This document shows, piece after piece, positions 1-10,408 of a stretch of 64,000 nucleotides of DNA. The position numbers were made by a program, and so were the translations under genes. The notes below the pieces were generated by a model. It was not told the DNA's origin and made no database searches. It saw only the letters and a program-made list of their open reading frames with translations. This DNA comes from Tillandsia leiboldiana. Lineage: Eukaryota; Streptophyta; Magnoliopsida; Poales; Bromeliaceae. Positions within the stretch are counted from its first letter, which is position 1; every line of letters begins with the position of its first letter. Location: NCBI GenBank assembly GCA_029204045.2, contig CM055074.1:20449164-20513163 (forward strand), written 5' to 3'.

Positions 1-227
1 TTGTATGATGATCATTTTTGGAGAGATGGATATTGTATCATTATTTCCAGTTGTACAGTGTTGGATTTGAGTTTTACAGCATTTTATTTTATAGCTCTGG
101 TATTTGTTTAGCTGTAGATTTTCCTTGTAGGTTGGACGCTTCGCCTATGCGGGGTTTTCGTATAGGTGGCGGATCTGTTGGCGAGCCCGGGTCGCAGTTT
201 CGACCCCAGGGCGTGACTGAAGTTCTC
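1..227 (+). repeat. 3' end of a gypsy-type LTR (G), cut by the window edge
   Basis: The segment closely matches the reverse complement of the start of solo LTR X (about 1365-1595), including the module with GGCGAGCCCGGGTCGCAG and the closing GGGCGTGAC. It is therefore the U5 end of a plus-strand LTR of the X subfamily. Where relatives end in TGACA this copy reads TGACT, so the last base is mutated or the end is one base short. Beyond it the minus-strand copia LTR F begins, into which this element was apparently inserted. The left part lies outside the window, so its TSD cannot be checked. Confidence 0.75.
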
Positions 228-1364
228 ACGAGGTTGTCAATCTGATCGAAGTTCTCATCATGGTGCTAGCTCCCTTACAGAGAATCTCCCTTTTCAATCA
301 TGGATATTTAGAAAAGAGAAAGAGGAGAAAAAAAATGATGACTAGGGTTTCCTTTTTTATCTTTTTCCTTTTCTCTTTCTTAAAAAAATTATCATACGTA
401 TAAAGAGGATATTTATAATGATAAACTTAAAATTAGATTTAAGTTTATCTTATCCCTAATCGGTTCAATTGATTAAATCCTAATTTAATTCGATTTGAAC
501 TCAATCCAAATTTGATCAAATCAAATCATTAATGCAATATTTGCACTTAAGTCCTCTCACAACTCACTAACCATTAGTAAATCCTTTCTAGCAACATTTG
601 CACTTTAATTCCCTAATTTGTAACAATTACAAATTAGTCCAATTATCAATATATTGACAATTAAGTCCTCAGGCGATTCAAAAATCGCGATCCAACTATC
701 CGATCAGTCATAACCTCTTATGTGTGTGACCCCATAGGTTCTATTCTATCTGGTAGTGAGATATATTGTGATCACCATCAATAATATCGCTGAAAGTCTT
801 TTTAGTGGGTTAGAATAATTCCAACTCAACCCAATAAGAATTATAGATCATCGAGATAATTAATTCTCGTGAGTCCCGCAATCCATCAGTGACGCCTAGC
901 AACATGTAGTGGCATTCCGGTAGAATAGAATACTGAACCTCTAGGTGTAGTTAACGTGTGATACAATCCTTCTACCAGGAGTCCCGACTAGACGAAGGTC
1001 ATGGAATTGCTCGTCAAATCCCACCGTCTGTCATACGTCAAATTTATTCGACTCGAGTTTGTAATATCAGAAACCCTTTCCGTTATTTACTATGCCTTGG
1101 CCAAGGTCTTCTAAACTCGGTCTCATAAATCACATAGGACTAACTCTCTTATCTACTAAGGGCAATAGATTCCATACGAGTACACACCCTATTTCTACAA
1201 CGAACCTATTACAACCAACATACACCGCAAGGGCCCAAATGGCAAAGGACCAAGTGTATGTACAATCAAAATACAGTAACCCATTGTGAATAGCCGAGGC
1301 ACTGCAGGTCAAAGGACCAGTCACACTACTACAACATTGAGTAAGTCACTGACGAGTGAGTAGA
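228..1364 (-). repeat. Ty1/copia-type LTR F, piece 3 (distal part)
   Basis: Read on the minus strand this continues the LTR that starts at 60799, after passing 60550 and the piece 46805-46651. It has the layout of a plant copia LTR: a long AT-rich U3, a TATA-like TATAAAT (411-417, minus), then an AAACCCTAG-type leader towards 330. No coding frame is convincing; the small frames at 1092-1324 lie in the non-coding LTR. It is interrupted on the right by X (TSD GTAGA at 1360-1364) and on the left by G. The assignment rests on continuity across two independently supported insertions and on general LTR appearance. Confidence 0.65.
411..417 (-). promoter_or_regulatory. TATA-like box of copia LTR F
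   Basis: On the minus strand the motif TATAAAT lies about 80 bp upstream of a pyrimidine/purine-rich leader with AAACCCTAG. This is the expected arrangement of an LTR promoter. No experimental start site is implied. Confidence 0.4.
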
Positions 1365-4300
1365 TGTCACGCCCCGGGGTCGAAACTGCGACCCGGGCTC
1401 GCCAACAGATCCGCCGCCTATACAAAACCCCGCATAGGCGAAGCGTCTAACCTGCAAAAGATAATACTAAAGATATACAAATATCAGAGCTGAAAAGAAA
1501 ACTACTGTAAAACTAAAATCCAATCACTGTACAACTGAAAATAAAGATACAATATCCATCTCCCAAAAACGATCATAAACAAAATCCTCTGATACAACAC
1601 TCCAAACTCTACAGGGAGGTAAACATAAATAATACATCAGTGTACAGGCTCTCAGTACAAGTCAAATCCTCACAATACAATAGTCTCTCAAAAGTGAAAA
1701 TAAAACTAATCTACTGACTGTACTGCAAATCTCCAGAAAGGGGGCACCGCTATACTCCAAAGACGGGTAGGGAACTAGCTCGCGACTCCCTCGCCTCGGT
1801 CTGTAGGATCAGCAACAGGAGCAACAGGAACTGGAGAAGGGGTCCCTGGGGAAAAATACACCACAGCGGGTGTGAGAACTACATCCCACAGTAGTTCTCA
1901 GTGGGTACCGCCACCAATCCCGACGGTCTGCCCACTAAGTCTACTAGAGGCATAAGATAACAGAAAACTGAAGAAAGGAAAGCAGAAAATAACTCTACAG
2001 CTACCATGCCTCTATCTACTATGCTCAAAGGGTGATACAGATGAAAATAATGCATCGACTCAAACTCAGTATACTCAATCAACCCAATCACAGTGACTGC
2101 CACATAGGGTCCAGTCAAACCTGCGCCCACCTACTGCCGCACATCCACAAGAGGACGGGTCTACCGTAGGGCGTCCATGACTGCCAAAACTGGCCCAGCC
2201 AGAGGGACTGCGTCGACAAGTCGCGATAGCAAAGTAACAGGCCCAACTCCGGAGTGGCACTCGAGGGGCGCGACCCCACCGAGGAAAGTATCAGCGCATC
2301 TCTGTCGAGCTCAATATGGCTCATGCAGGCTATAGTCCAAATCCACGATCAACAAGATCGACAGTAACTAACATCACCTCTCTAACTCACTAGCTGAAAA
2401 TATCCAACAGCTAGGACTGCCGCCAACCCAACGGCTCCCCGAAATAGAACACCAACCCACAACGACACAACACAGACCGACACCATAAGGGTTCGGAAAG
2501 CCCGATAGGTCGGTGCCTAGAACCCTATCAAACAAGAACAGACTCCAGGCTCCGCCTATCGAAGTTCTCGACTCCCTTACAGTTCGGGAAAACAACTCCC
2601 TCGATAAAACATGCGGAGGAAACCAACCAAAGCCTGAAAGTTCCGGGAGACCAACACCTACAACCCTATCAAACAAGAACAGGTTCCAGGGACAGCCCCC
2701 GTAGCTATCGTCCCGAAACAGAAACAGAAAAGGCCCCTAGAACCCAGATCACCCAAACTCTCTCGGGTGACGAAGTTGTAATAAAAAGATAACAGTTATT
2801 ACTGAAAACTACTTTAATCTGAGAAACTCAATTTAATAGATTTTTAGTTTTTTTAAGAAAATCCGTTTAAATAAGTTTTGTTTTCCAAACCCCGAAGGGC
2901 TATTGCCTTCACCCAAATCAACTCGAAATTTGGAAGGAAAATATTAGTTTACAGAAATTATGTGTGTCTAAAAACAGTCTGGGTTCTAGGTCCTACTACC
3001 ACTGGTACACTACTGCCACTAACACAGTGGCGACAAATAAAACAAGGAAACAAGATAACCCGGGACCACCGTTCACCCAAACGGCTCCCGCCACAGATAA
3101 AAGACCGACTACATCTACTAGACTCCACTCTACTCCCAAGCACGAGTGTAACATGCATCCCACACTAAGAGAAATTCCGACCACTCGGCCCACTACCCGG
3201 GCGAGGATAACACTATGTCCAGGAATAGAATACGAAGTGTGGATGTCTATAGCATAAATAAACCTAGCCCATGTGAGGGTTTTCTACTAGTCTGATTACA
3301 CAAGCAACATATGACGGGGTGCTAGGTCAAGTTCCAACAATAGCAATTAATTTAACTAAAGCAGGATCAGGGAATAATAATTAACATGATATCAATCATA
3401 ATAGGAAAGATAACATTTTCCTCTCTAACATGCATCCTAATCCATCTCACAACATGCATGTTTCCTATATTATAGAATTAACAGGCAGTCCATTGATTTT
3501 GGAGGCGAAGCAACCCACCTGAAACTTGGCGATCCACTGCCCGATTAGCTGAAATTTGGCGTGAGTAATCCTTACCCTCCTAGGAGTCCGATGCCGCGAA
3601 AATAATCCAAATCCGTCTCACGGATTGGGCGCAATCACTGAAGCAATGCACGCTGCGCAATCAATTTCCAGAATTTCAGCAAGTGCAACAAGGTTAAATA
3701 AAAAGTATGTGCAACCTCAAATACCTCAAAATGAAGTCTCCAACAGTAAAACAAAGATCTCCTCTTTCATACAAATATCTTTAAGTCCTCAAAAATCCAC
3801 CATTAATTTCCCTTAACATTCAAATGAAGCAAAAATCACAATGCTGTCCAAAAACTGCTAACATAAACTTGCTAGCATTTCCAAGCTTAATTACGGGCTT
3901 TTCCAAAGGGATTTATCCACCGATCACAAAAGAGAATTTGCTCACCTTGAAGTTAAGAAGAAGTCCCAATTTGAATTTCTGAAAAAGACTTTATATCCAC
4001 AAAGTTATCTGCATTCCAAGGTGCATTGCTCAAATCAAAACTAAAACAGGGACTGTAGTAAACCTTATAACAGCACTTGGAAAGATCATTAAAGTTACCT
4101 AACCAAACGTGCTCCAAAGATCATGCATAGACCCTAATAAAAACTCAGATCTGGGGAAAATGATACATACCAATATTGTAGATCTTCTAGTCCTGGAAAT
4201 TTCCCCGTAAAAATAATCCAAAAATTTCCATCCTACTGCCCAGAAAGATCAAAACACTGAGGACTGTTCAGGATTCCAGACTGAAATGAAGGGTCCCAAA

Positions 4301-4582
4301 GATGGCCTTAAAACTCTATAAAATCATGAGATCTGAGGGAAGAGTTGAATACAAATATTGTAGCCTTACCTCTTGTAAAAATGTAGAACCAAAAATGAGC
4401 TCCAAATTCCAAGAAATGAGTCCAAGGGAATTTTCGCACTGAAACGCGACGGGAAGGTCCACCAACAGCAACAATGGTGGTGCTTGCTTCATGGAGAAGA
4501 TGATGGTGTTGAAGCCTCTTAGTCCATCTCTTTGCTGATGAAGATGAAGGAGGGTTGCAGATGAGTGTTCTGTAGAAGTCCC
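1365..4582 (-). repeat. Solo LTR X, first piece
   Basis: This is non-coding LTR sequence. Its part from 1720 to 4582 is repeated at 40598-43460 with identical length and about 16 single-base differences by eye. It ends at GTCCC (4578-4582), the target site of element A. Short frames in it (for example 2374-2676 minus, 2878-3168 plus) have no motif and recur with the repeat, so they are not annotated as genes. Confidence 0.85.
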
Positions 4583-6165
4583 TGTAGTGATTCGGCTTTT
4601 ACGACTAATTGTGACTCACATGTTATTTATTTATGCCCTTAAGTGAATAAAATTATTTAACGTTTGAAACTCCGTCGGTGTGTGGTGCGGGTATTTTTCC
4701 GTCGAAGGGCTCAGAAAACGAAGACCGATGGCGCGATCAGATCGGGAATCCGATGTACGGATCTCCCGGAATGGGGTTTTTAAGATCGCGATGACTTAAG
4801 GCGTGCATCGAAATCCGCGTAAAATATCTGGCATGTTTGTTATGGGAATTTGGATATTCCTGTGATTAATTAATTAAGGAATTAATTAATCGGTTACGTA
4901 CAATTAAATTTGGGATTTTTATCTCCTATGATTAATTAAATTGGGAAATTAATTAATCGGCGACTAGGATTTAAAAGGGGTTAAATTAATACGTACAAAG
5001 AAAAAAAAAAGAGAAACCCTAGCCGAAAAGAAAGAACGCGAAAGAGAAAGAAAAGAAAAAAAGACGGAACCCTAGCCGAAGGAAAGAAAGGGGAAAAGGA
5101 AGGAAACGAAGGAGTCCGATCACCCCGAACAACGAGCCGGAGACAAGAGCGCGATCGGACGTCTCCCCCGTGGATTAATTCGGTGAGTGAATCCTCGTTG
5201 TGGTTTTTCGGGATCTTCTTTTAAGTTCTTGTTTAGGGTTTCGGTCGTCATCATCGTCTCTGTCACCGCCGCCGTCGTTGCGCAAGTTAGGGCACGACAC
5301 GGGCGGCGGAGACGCGCGATGCCGCTAGGGCATCGCGCGGGCGGCAACAACGGGAGCCGCGCGGGCACCGCGCGGGCACCGCACCCGCGTGGGCACCACG
5401 CGGGCACCGCGCGGGTCGCACCCGCGCGGGCACCGCACCCGCGCGGGCACCGCGCGGGCATCGCGCGGATCGCACCCGTGCGGGCACCGCGCGGATCGCA
5501 CCCGCGGGGGCACCGCGCGGGCACCGCACCCGCGTGGGCACCGCGCGGGCCCCACGCGGATCGCACCCGCGTGGGCACCGCGCGGGCGCCGCGTGGACCA
5601 CACCCGCGCGGGCGCTGCCCGCGGAGGATCGCCGCATGGGTTCAGTCGGCTGCGCGGGGGGGGGGGGAATCCGTCGACCGACGGGCTTGACGGTTTCCTT
5701 GGGTTTCCGTCGGACGGGTAATGTCGGGCTTTCGTTTTGTAGAGTTAATGCGTGGTTCTGATTTTGGTTACCCTTATGGACTCTTCTTAGGTCCAGATAC
5801 GCAACGGGAGTGTGCGAAAGATCCGGGTGCTCCGATCCCCTCGCAACCAGGTGGGTACCCTTGCTATAAATGCAACGAGTGCAGTGAGTGCACCATATCA
5901 TCGTAAAAGGCTCGTTAATTTGTCTAATAAAGTAGATGGACTATTATACCTTCACATGAATACTTTTTATTAATAATTGTGGCGGCTGCGGTCGTGGGGC
6001 TTAATGCTTTTTATTAATAATTGTGGCGGCTGCGGTCGCGGGGCTTATCACACACCGACACCGGCAATTTCGGTTTTGGATGTTGCACGTACACAGGCGG
6101 ATTGGCCTCCGCATGGGTGTACTTTTCCGGAGAAGTGGTCCGAGTGACCCGTGTGCCCCACGTGT
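4583..6165 (+). repeat. 5' LTR of A, first part
   Basis: It starts TGTAGTGATTCGGC and is collinear with 39164-40599 and 43461-45902. It holds an AT-rich palindromic strip with TTAATTAATTAA (about 4865-4960), an AAACCCTAGCC leader, a GC-rich minisatellite (5310-5640) and a 13-G run (5656-5668). It stops at CGTGT (6161-6165), the target site of B. Frames within the GC-rich tract are open in several phases on both strands and are composition artefacts. Confidence 0.92.
5310..5640 (+). repeat. GC-rich minisatellite in the 5' LTR of A
   Basis: It consists of short degenerate units of the form GCACCGCGCGG / GCACCCGCGTGG repeated without interruption. The 3' LTR copy (39925-40225) and the solo LTR copy (44215-44475) have different unit numbers and order. 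A similar tract lies in LTR E (51235-51730). Confidence 0.9.
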
Positions 6166-6491
6166 TGTTACGGCATTTTTGGTGTTGGCATATTTCGTGA
6201 GTCAAGTCAGTGGGTTGAGTCGGAGTCTTGAAGTGATCAAATTGTCAATCAGCAATCGAAGACTTAGAGAAGATTCAACAAGAGCTCAAGTTGACACTTA
6301 GTGTTTTGAGTCTTGAAGATTGAAGGTGAAGAATTGTGGATCTTATAGATCAATCTCAAGGAAAATGGATTCTGATTGCTTAGGTACGTTTAACTAAATA
6401 ATTTTGGTGATCCGAATACATTTGAGTAGTTTAGAAACACTTGGATAAGTTTTCATTGCTTACAAATCAAAAACTGGACAAATTGGATGTT

Positions 6492-6599
6492 CAGAATTCT
6501 GATCAGGATCAGAATTCCGATCAGGATCAGAATTCCGATCAGGATCAGAATTCCGATCAGGATCAGAATTCCGATCCGGATCAGAATTCCGATCCGGAT
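6492..6599 (+). repeat. 18-bp tandem repeat, six units, in the 5' LTR of B
   Basis: The unit is CAGAATTCCGATCAGGAT, with CTGATC in the first unit and GATCCGG in the last two. The same array is at 32169-32276. Each unit contains GAATTC and GATC words, and the array sits about 140 bp upstream of the TATA box, a position suiting U3 enhancer repeats. Frames through it are a by-product of a period divisible by three. Confidence 0.93.
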
Positions 6600-6737
6600 C
6601 CCGAACCTTGTTTTTTCAGGAATTGCTGAAAAAAAGACGACGATCAGGATCGCCATAAATCTGATCCGGATCGTCGTGCGGGAAAATTTCTGTTAAGGCA
6701 GTTTTTGATGCTTATCTCTTTCCAAAGGTTTCTAAAC

Positions 6738-6746
6738 TATAAATAG
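6738..6746 (+). promoter_or_regulatory. TATA box of the 5' LTR of B
   Basis: TATAAATAG, followed by a leader with TTTAGGGTTTCTC. This is a canonical plant core promoter word placed mid-LTR, as expected at the U3/R boundary. Confidence 0.75.
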
Positions 6747-7516
6747 ACATTTAGGGTTTCTCAAGAACGTGGGTTCTCTACCGATTAATTTATAAAACAC
6801 TTGAGAGCAACCCTAGAGGCTAGGTTTTCATTGTTCTTCTTAATAGCCTCTTTTAGGTCAATTCGACGGTTCTTCCAAGATCTATCTTTTGTCGAATTGA
6901 TCTAATCTTTGCTTAGAGATTTTTCCCATGGATCTTCATTGATAATCTAAGCAAAGGATCACCATCGAAGTCAATATTCTTATCGACTGAGTTTGCGTCG
7001 TGGATTCGACGTGGCATCGTGGATTCGGTGTGCTAAAGGCGTTTCGTGGATTCGAAACGTGTGCTCGTGGATTCGAGTGGCGTTCGTGGATTCGAACGTG
7101 TGCAGTGGGCGTGCAAAATCGGTGGAGCGCGAGGTCCAAGAAATTGAAGGAGGGGTTAAATCCGTGGAGACGGTAATCACCTTGTTATTCTTCTTTTCTT
7201 AGGGATTGTTATTGCGCGGATATCCAACCGGTCAGCGCAAGGTCCGAAGAAGCTGAAGGAGGGGTTTGAGTCCGTGGAGTCGGTAATCACCTTGTTATTC
7301 TTCTATTCTTAGTGGATTGTTATTGCGTGTTGGTCCCGTGGTTTTTCTCCTGGATTGGAGTTTCCACGTAAATCTCGGTGTGTTGTTTTTATTTTCCGCA
7401 TTGGTTTTTATTTTGCACTGAGATTTGGTTTTATAAGTATTACACCTATTCACCCCCCCTCTAGTTGTTTGATAGTACCTATTTAGATCCTTGTGGATCC
7501 TATAAAAACCTACAAG

Positions 7517-7528
7517 TGGTATCAGAGC
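7517..7528 (+). other. Primer-binding site of B
   Basis: TGGTATCAGAGC lies 2 bp after the 5' LTR. It is complementary to the 3' end of plant initiator-methionine tRNA, the usual primer for copia and gypsy elements in plants. Confidence 0.92.
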
Positions 7529-7548
7529 GGGTTTTAGGTTTATCTATC

Positions 7549-9433
7549 ATGATGGGTGAAAGTGGTAATATTTATAGACCTCCTCTTTTTGATGGGACTA
7601 ATTATGCTTATTGGAAAGTGCGGATGAGAGCTTTTCTCATCGCAATTGATGAGCGGGTATGGAAATCCGTGGAATACGGTTGGGTGCATCCTGTTGAGGA
7701 AGTAGGAAATTCTACTACCCCAAAACCTCGCTCTAGATGGTCCAAAGAGGATTTTGAAAGATCTTCTTACAATGGGAAAGGTATGAACGCTTTATTTAAT
7801 TCTCTTTCCTCGACTGAGTTCACACGAATTTCCGCGTGTGAAACCGCAAAGGAAATTTGGGATATTCTCAAAATTACACATGAGGGTACTAATCTTGTAA
7901 AAATTCAAAAGCTCCAGATGCTTACAAGTCAATTTGACTCTATTCATATGGAAGAGCATGAATTGTTTACAGATTATTACACTAGACTTCAAGATGTAAT
8001 AAATACATGTGCTAATTTAGGAGAAAAGATCCCGGAGTCAAAAATTGTAAGAAAGATACTTCGGACTCTTCCGGAACGGTTTAGGGCAAAGGTAACCGCC
8101 ATTGAAACCGTTAGTCATCCGGATGAGATGAGTATAGAGGAATTAGTAGGTGCTTTGCAAACTTATGAAATGACTTTTCCTACTAATCAAGTTTCTTCCA
8201 AGTCTTCTTCTAAGCTTACAGGTATTGCATTCAAATCAACAAAGGAAGAAGATAGCGAATCAAGTTCCGACGATGAAATCTCTTTTGCCGATTTTGAAGA
8301 ACAATTGGCGCGGATAGTAAAGAAATTTCGTCGGAAGTTTTGGAAGAATCGAACCGATGGATCTTCATCCACGAAATCTTCTAAAGGATCATCGGGTTCT
8401 AAATCCTCTAATCTCAAAAGCTTTGCAAAACCCTCTAAAGAAAAAGAGAAAGATGATTTCGAAGGGGAAATCCAATGCTATCGATGCAAAGGCTACGGCC
8501 ATTTTTCAACGGATTGTCCTTCTCCGAAATCATATAAAAAGAGGGCTTTGCAAGCAAAAACTTGAGACGATTCTACTTCTAATGAATCGACCTCAAGTAA
8601 AGGGGAAAAAGTTGTTGCCTCTCATGCCTCTTATATTCCCTCTTCTAATGGTTGCTTATCATCTTTAATCACTGACTCTATTCCTTTGATTTTGCATGAA
8701 ACATCAACATCCGGCGGAGAGTCATCAAGTGAGGGGGAGTCGGACGAGGAAGAACTCGTTGAGGCATATCAACAACTTCTTGCGGAATCTAAGAAGATGG
8801 CCAAGCATATCAAGAAGTTGAGGAAGCAACGACTTGAGAATCAAGACGAGAATCATGCTTTAAAGATAAAACTTCATGATCTCGAGGAGGAACAAGGACG
8901 TTTATTGAATAACAATAAAATCCTCCAAGAAAAGCTAAACCAATCGGAGACAAACGCTAAATCATATACGGACAAGATTGGTTTTCTAGAAAAACAGTTT
9001 GAGGAGATTCATGTCACCAACCAAGCATTGACCAAACAAGTTCATCAACTTAAATCCGACATACAAAGGATCTCAACCGATTCCAAGAAACTTGAGTGTA
9101 TGTCCGGTTTAGGTCAAACAAGCAAGGTTGGTTTGGGATTCAAAAGGGACCAAACTGTGCATGCTTCAAGTTCCACAATGAAATTGAAAGGAAGAACTTG
9201 TCACTTATGTGGACTTGAAGGACATTTGGTGAAGAATTGCCCGAAAAAGAGAAAGAAGAGTCCTTCGGCAACTTCATCTACGGAGCGAATTCAACGGAAT
9301 CAAATGACACATCAAGTCAAAGGAGTTCACTCAACCCACCAAAGGTCCGAGCCACAACATCAATCGTTCAAGTGGATCACTGCGAGGCAAAGACCTAAGG
9401 TGGATCAACAGTCAAAGCGGACAACCCCCGGCC
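7549..9433 (+). pseudogene. gag: gag of Sirevirus-like element B (one in-frame stop, C-terminus cut by C)
   Basis: The capsid-type protein that would package the element RNA. The start is taken at ATG 7549 (a second ATG follows at once), just after the primer site; an earlier in-frame ATG lies in the LTR. The N-terminal copia gag domain (about residues 8-220) has PLFDGTNYAYWKVRM and WDILK. A first zinc knuckle, CYRCKGYGHFSTDC, lies near residue 312. A TGA at 8563-8565 interrupts the frame where family members often have tryptophan. The same frame then reopens with an acidic stretch, a long coiled coil (about 8740-9090) and a second knuckle, CHLCGLEGHLVKNC (9199-9240). A long gag with coiled coil and two knuckles is typical of Sireviruses. 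The frame runs into C at 9434; across the insertion it would end soon after 30112. No pol follows. Confidence 0.85.
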
Positions 9434-9763
9434 TGTAGGACCCCCGAACCCCATGCAGCATTTTTCCGATGGATCCACTGTTAGAACACCTGTTGTTGGT
9501 GTATCTGGCCCATGGTGCATCAATGGGATGCCACAGATGGACCCTGTAAGGTTTTTTTTAGCTGTGTTGGCTTTCGGCTGGGTTTGCTGAAATTTTGAAA
9601 AAGAATTAGGCCAAATAGACGGCGGAAATGGATTCAGCACGGAAAAACGCTTGGAAATGGCTTTTTTGTTTGCCAAATTCTGAGTCCGGATGCCCAAAAA
9701 CGGACTCCCGGAAAATTTACTGGATTTCTGGTGCATGGGGGAGCCGTGGACCGGCGGGGGTGC

Positions 9764-10167
9764 CACGTGGCAGGCCCGGATTGGCCGGCGCACGCGGCCG
9801 GGTCCACGGAGCGCAAGGGTTAGGACCGGGGTGCACCGCGGGGCGCGTGGACCGGGGGCGTGCCACGTGGCAGCGCCTGATTGGGCGGATCAGGTGCGCT
9901 CGGTCCGCGGGAGCGTGCGGGGTGGCGTGGACCGGGGTGCGCCACGTGGCGGCACCCGGTTGGCGGGCGCATGCGCGCGCGGTCCACGCAGCGCGCGGGG
10001 CAGGTGCCGCGGGCAGGTGGTCGTACGCGGGGCAGGCGCGGGCGACGTGGGCGTGCCACGTGGCGCCCGCTGATTCGCGGGCGCCACCTACCGCGTTGAC
10101 GCGGGCAGGGACACGTGGCGCTCCCCGTGGCGGCTTGCACGGCTGCGGCGTGTTCGGGGGACACGTG
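9764..10167 (+). promoter_or_regulatory. G-box cluster in U3 of LTR1 of C
   Basis: Six CACGTG cores lie at 9764, 9864, 9943, 10057, 10112 and 10162; four sit in GCCACGTGGC palindromes and two in GACACGTGGCG. The last is about 230 bp upstream of the TATA-like box. CACGTGGC is the known core of plant G-box/ABRE elements bound by bZIP and bHLH factors. The cluster recurs in LTR2, LTR3 and LTR4. Regulation by abscisic acid, stress or light is inferred only. Confidence 0.65.
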
Positions 10168-10399
10168 GCGGGCGCCGGCGCGGGTCGGACCAAGCAAGCG
10201 TCCGGCTGGATCCCGTGTGCGGGCTGGGCCGGGCCGGGCCGCACTGTGCGCGCCCGAAACCGGCCGGGCCGGGCTGCACTGTAGCCGCCCGAATTCGGGC
10301 TGGGCCGCACTGTAGCCGCCCGAATCTGGGCTGGGCTGCACTGTAGCTGCCCGAATCTTGGGACAATTTCGGTATTTCACCAATTGTTTTTTTGGGGCC

Positions 10400-10408
10400 T
10401 TTAAATAG
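10400..10408 (+). promoter_or_regulatory. TATA-like box of LTR1 of C
   Basis: TTTAAATAG, followed by a CT-rich stretch (TCTTTCTTCTCCCC). The same word is at 16868, 20704 and 27163 in the other LTR copies. Confidence 0.6.

Larger units (their letters stand above)
6166..7514 (+). repeat. 5' LTR of B
   Basis: It contains six 18-bp tandem units (6492-6599), a TATA box (6738-6746), a cluster of CGTGGATTCGA-type words (about 6995-7100) and an imperfect repeat of about 109-bp period around 7131-7327 ending in TAATCACCTTGTTATTCTTC. It ends CCTACA directly before the primer site. The 3' LTR is collinear with no length change. Confidence 0.95.

Noticed and set aside
1092..1324. Overlapping small frames on both strands
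   Set aside because: They lie in a copia LTR, have no motif and show no start context.
5120..5901. Long overlapping frames on both strands in GC-rich LTR tract of A (also 39704-40508 and 43997-44757)
   Set aside because: They are arginine/alanine/proline-rich readings of a minisatellite, open in several phases, without domains and varying with repeat number.
6492..6599. Regular spaced repeat considered as a CRISPR array
   Set aside because: The units are directly adjacent with no spacers, and the setting is a plant LTR.
6441..6696. Repetitive frames with DQNS or IRIP repeats in the B LTR
   Set aside because: They are the 18-bp tandem array read in different phases; a period divisible by three keeps every phase open.
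9628..10383. Frames of 120-218 codons in the GC-rich U3 of C LTRs (also near 16200, 20000 and 26500)
   Set aside because: They are open on both strands because of base composition, recur with every LTR copy and overlap the promoter region.
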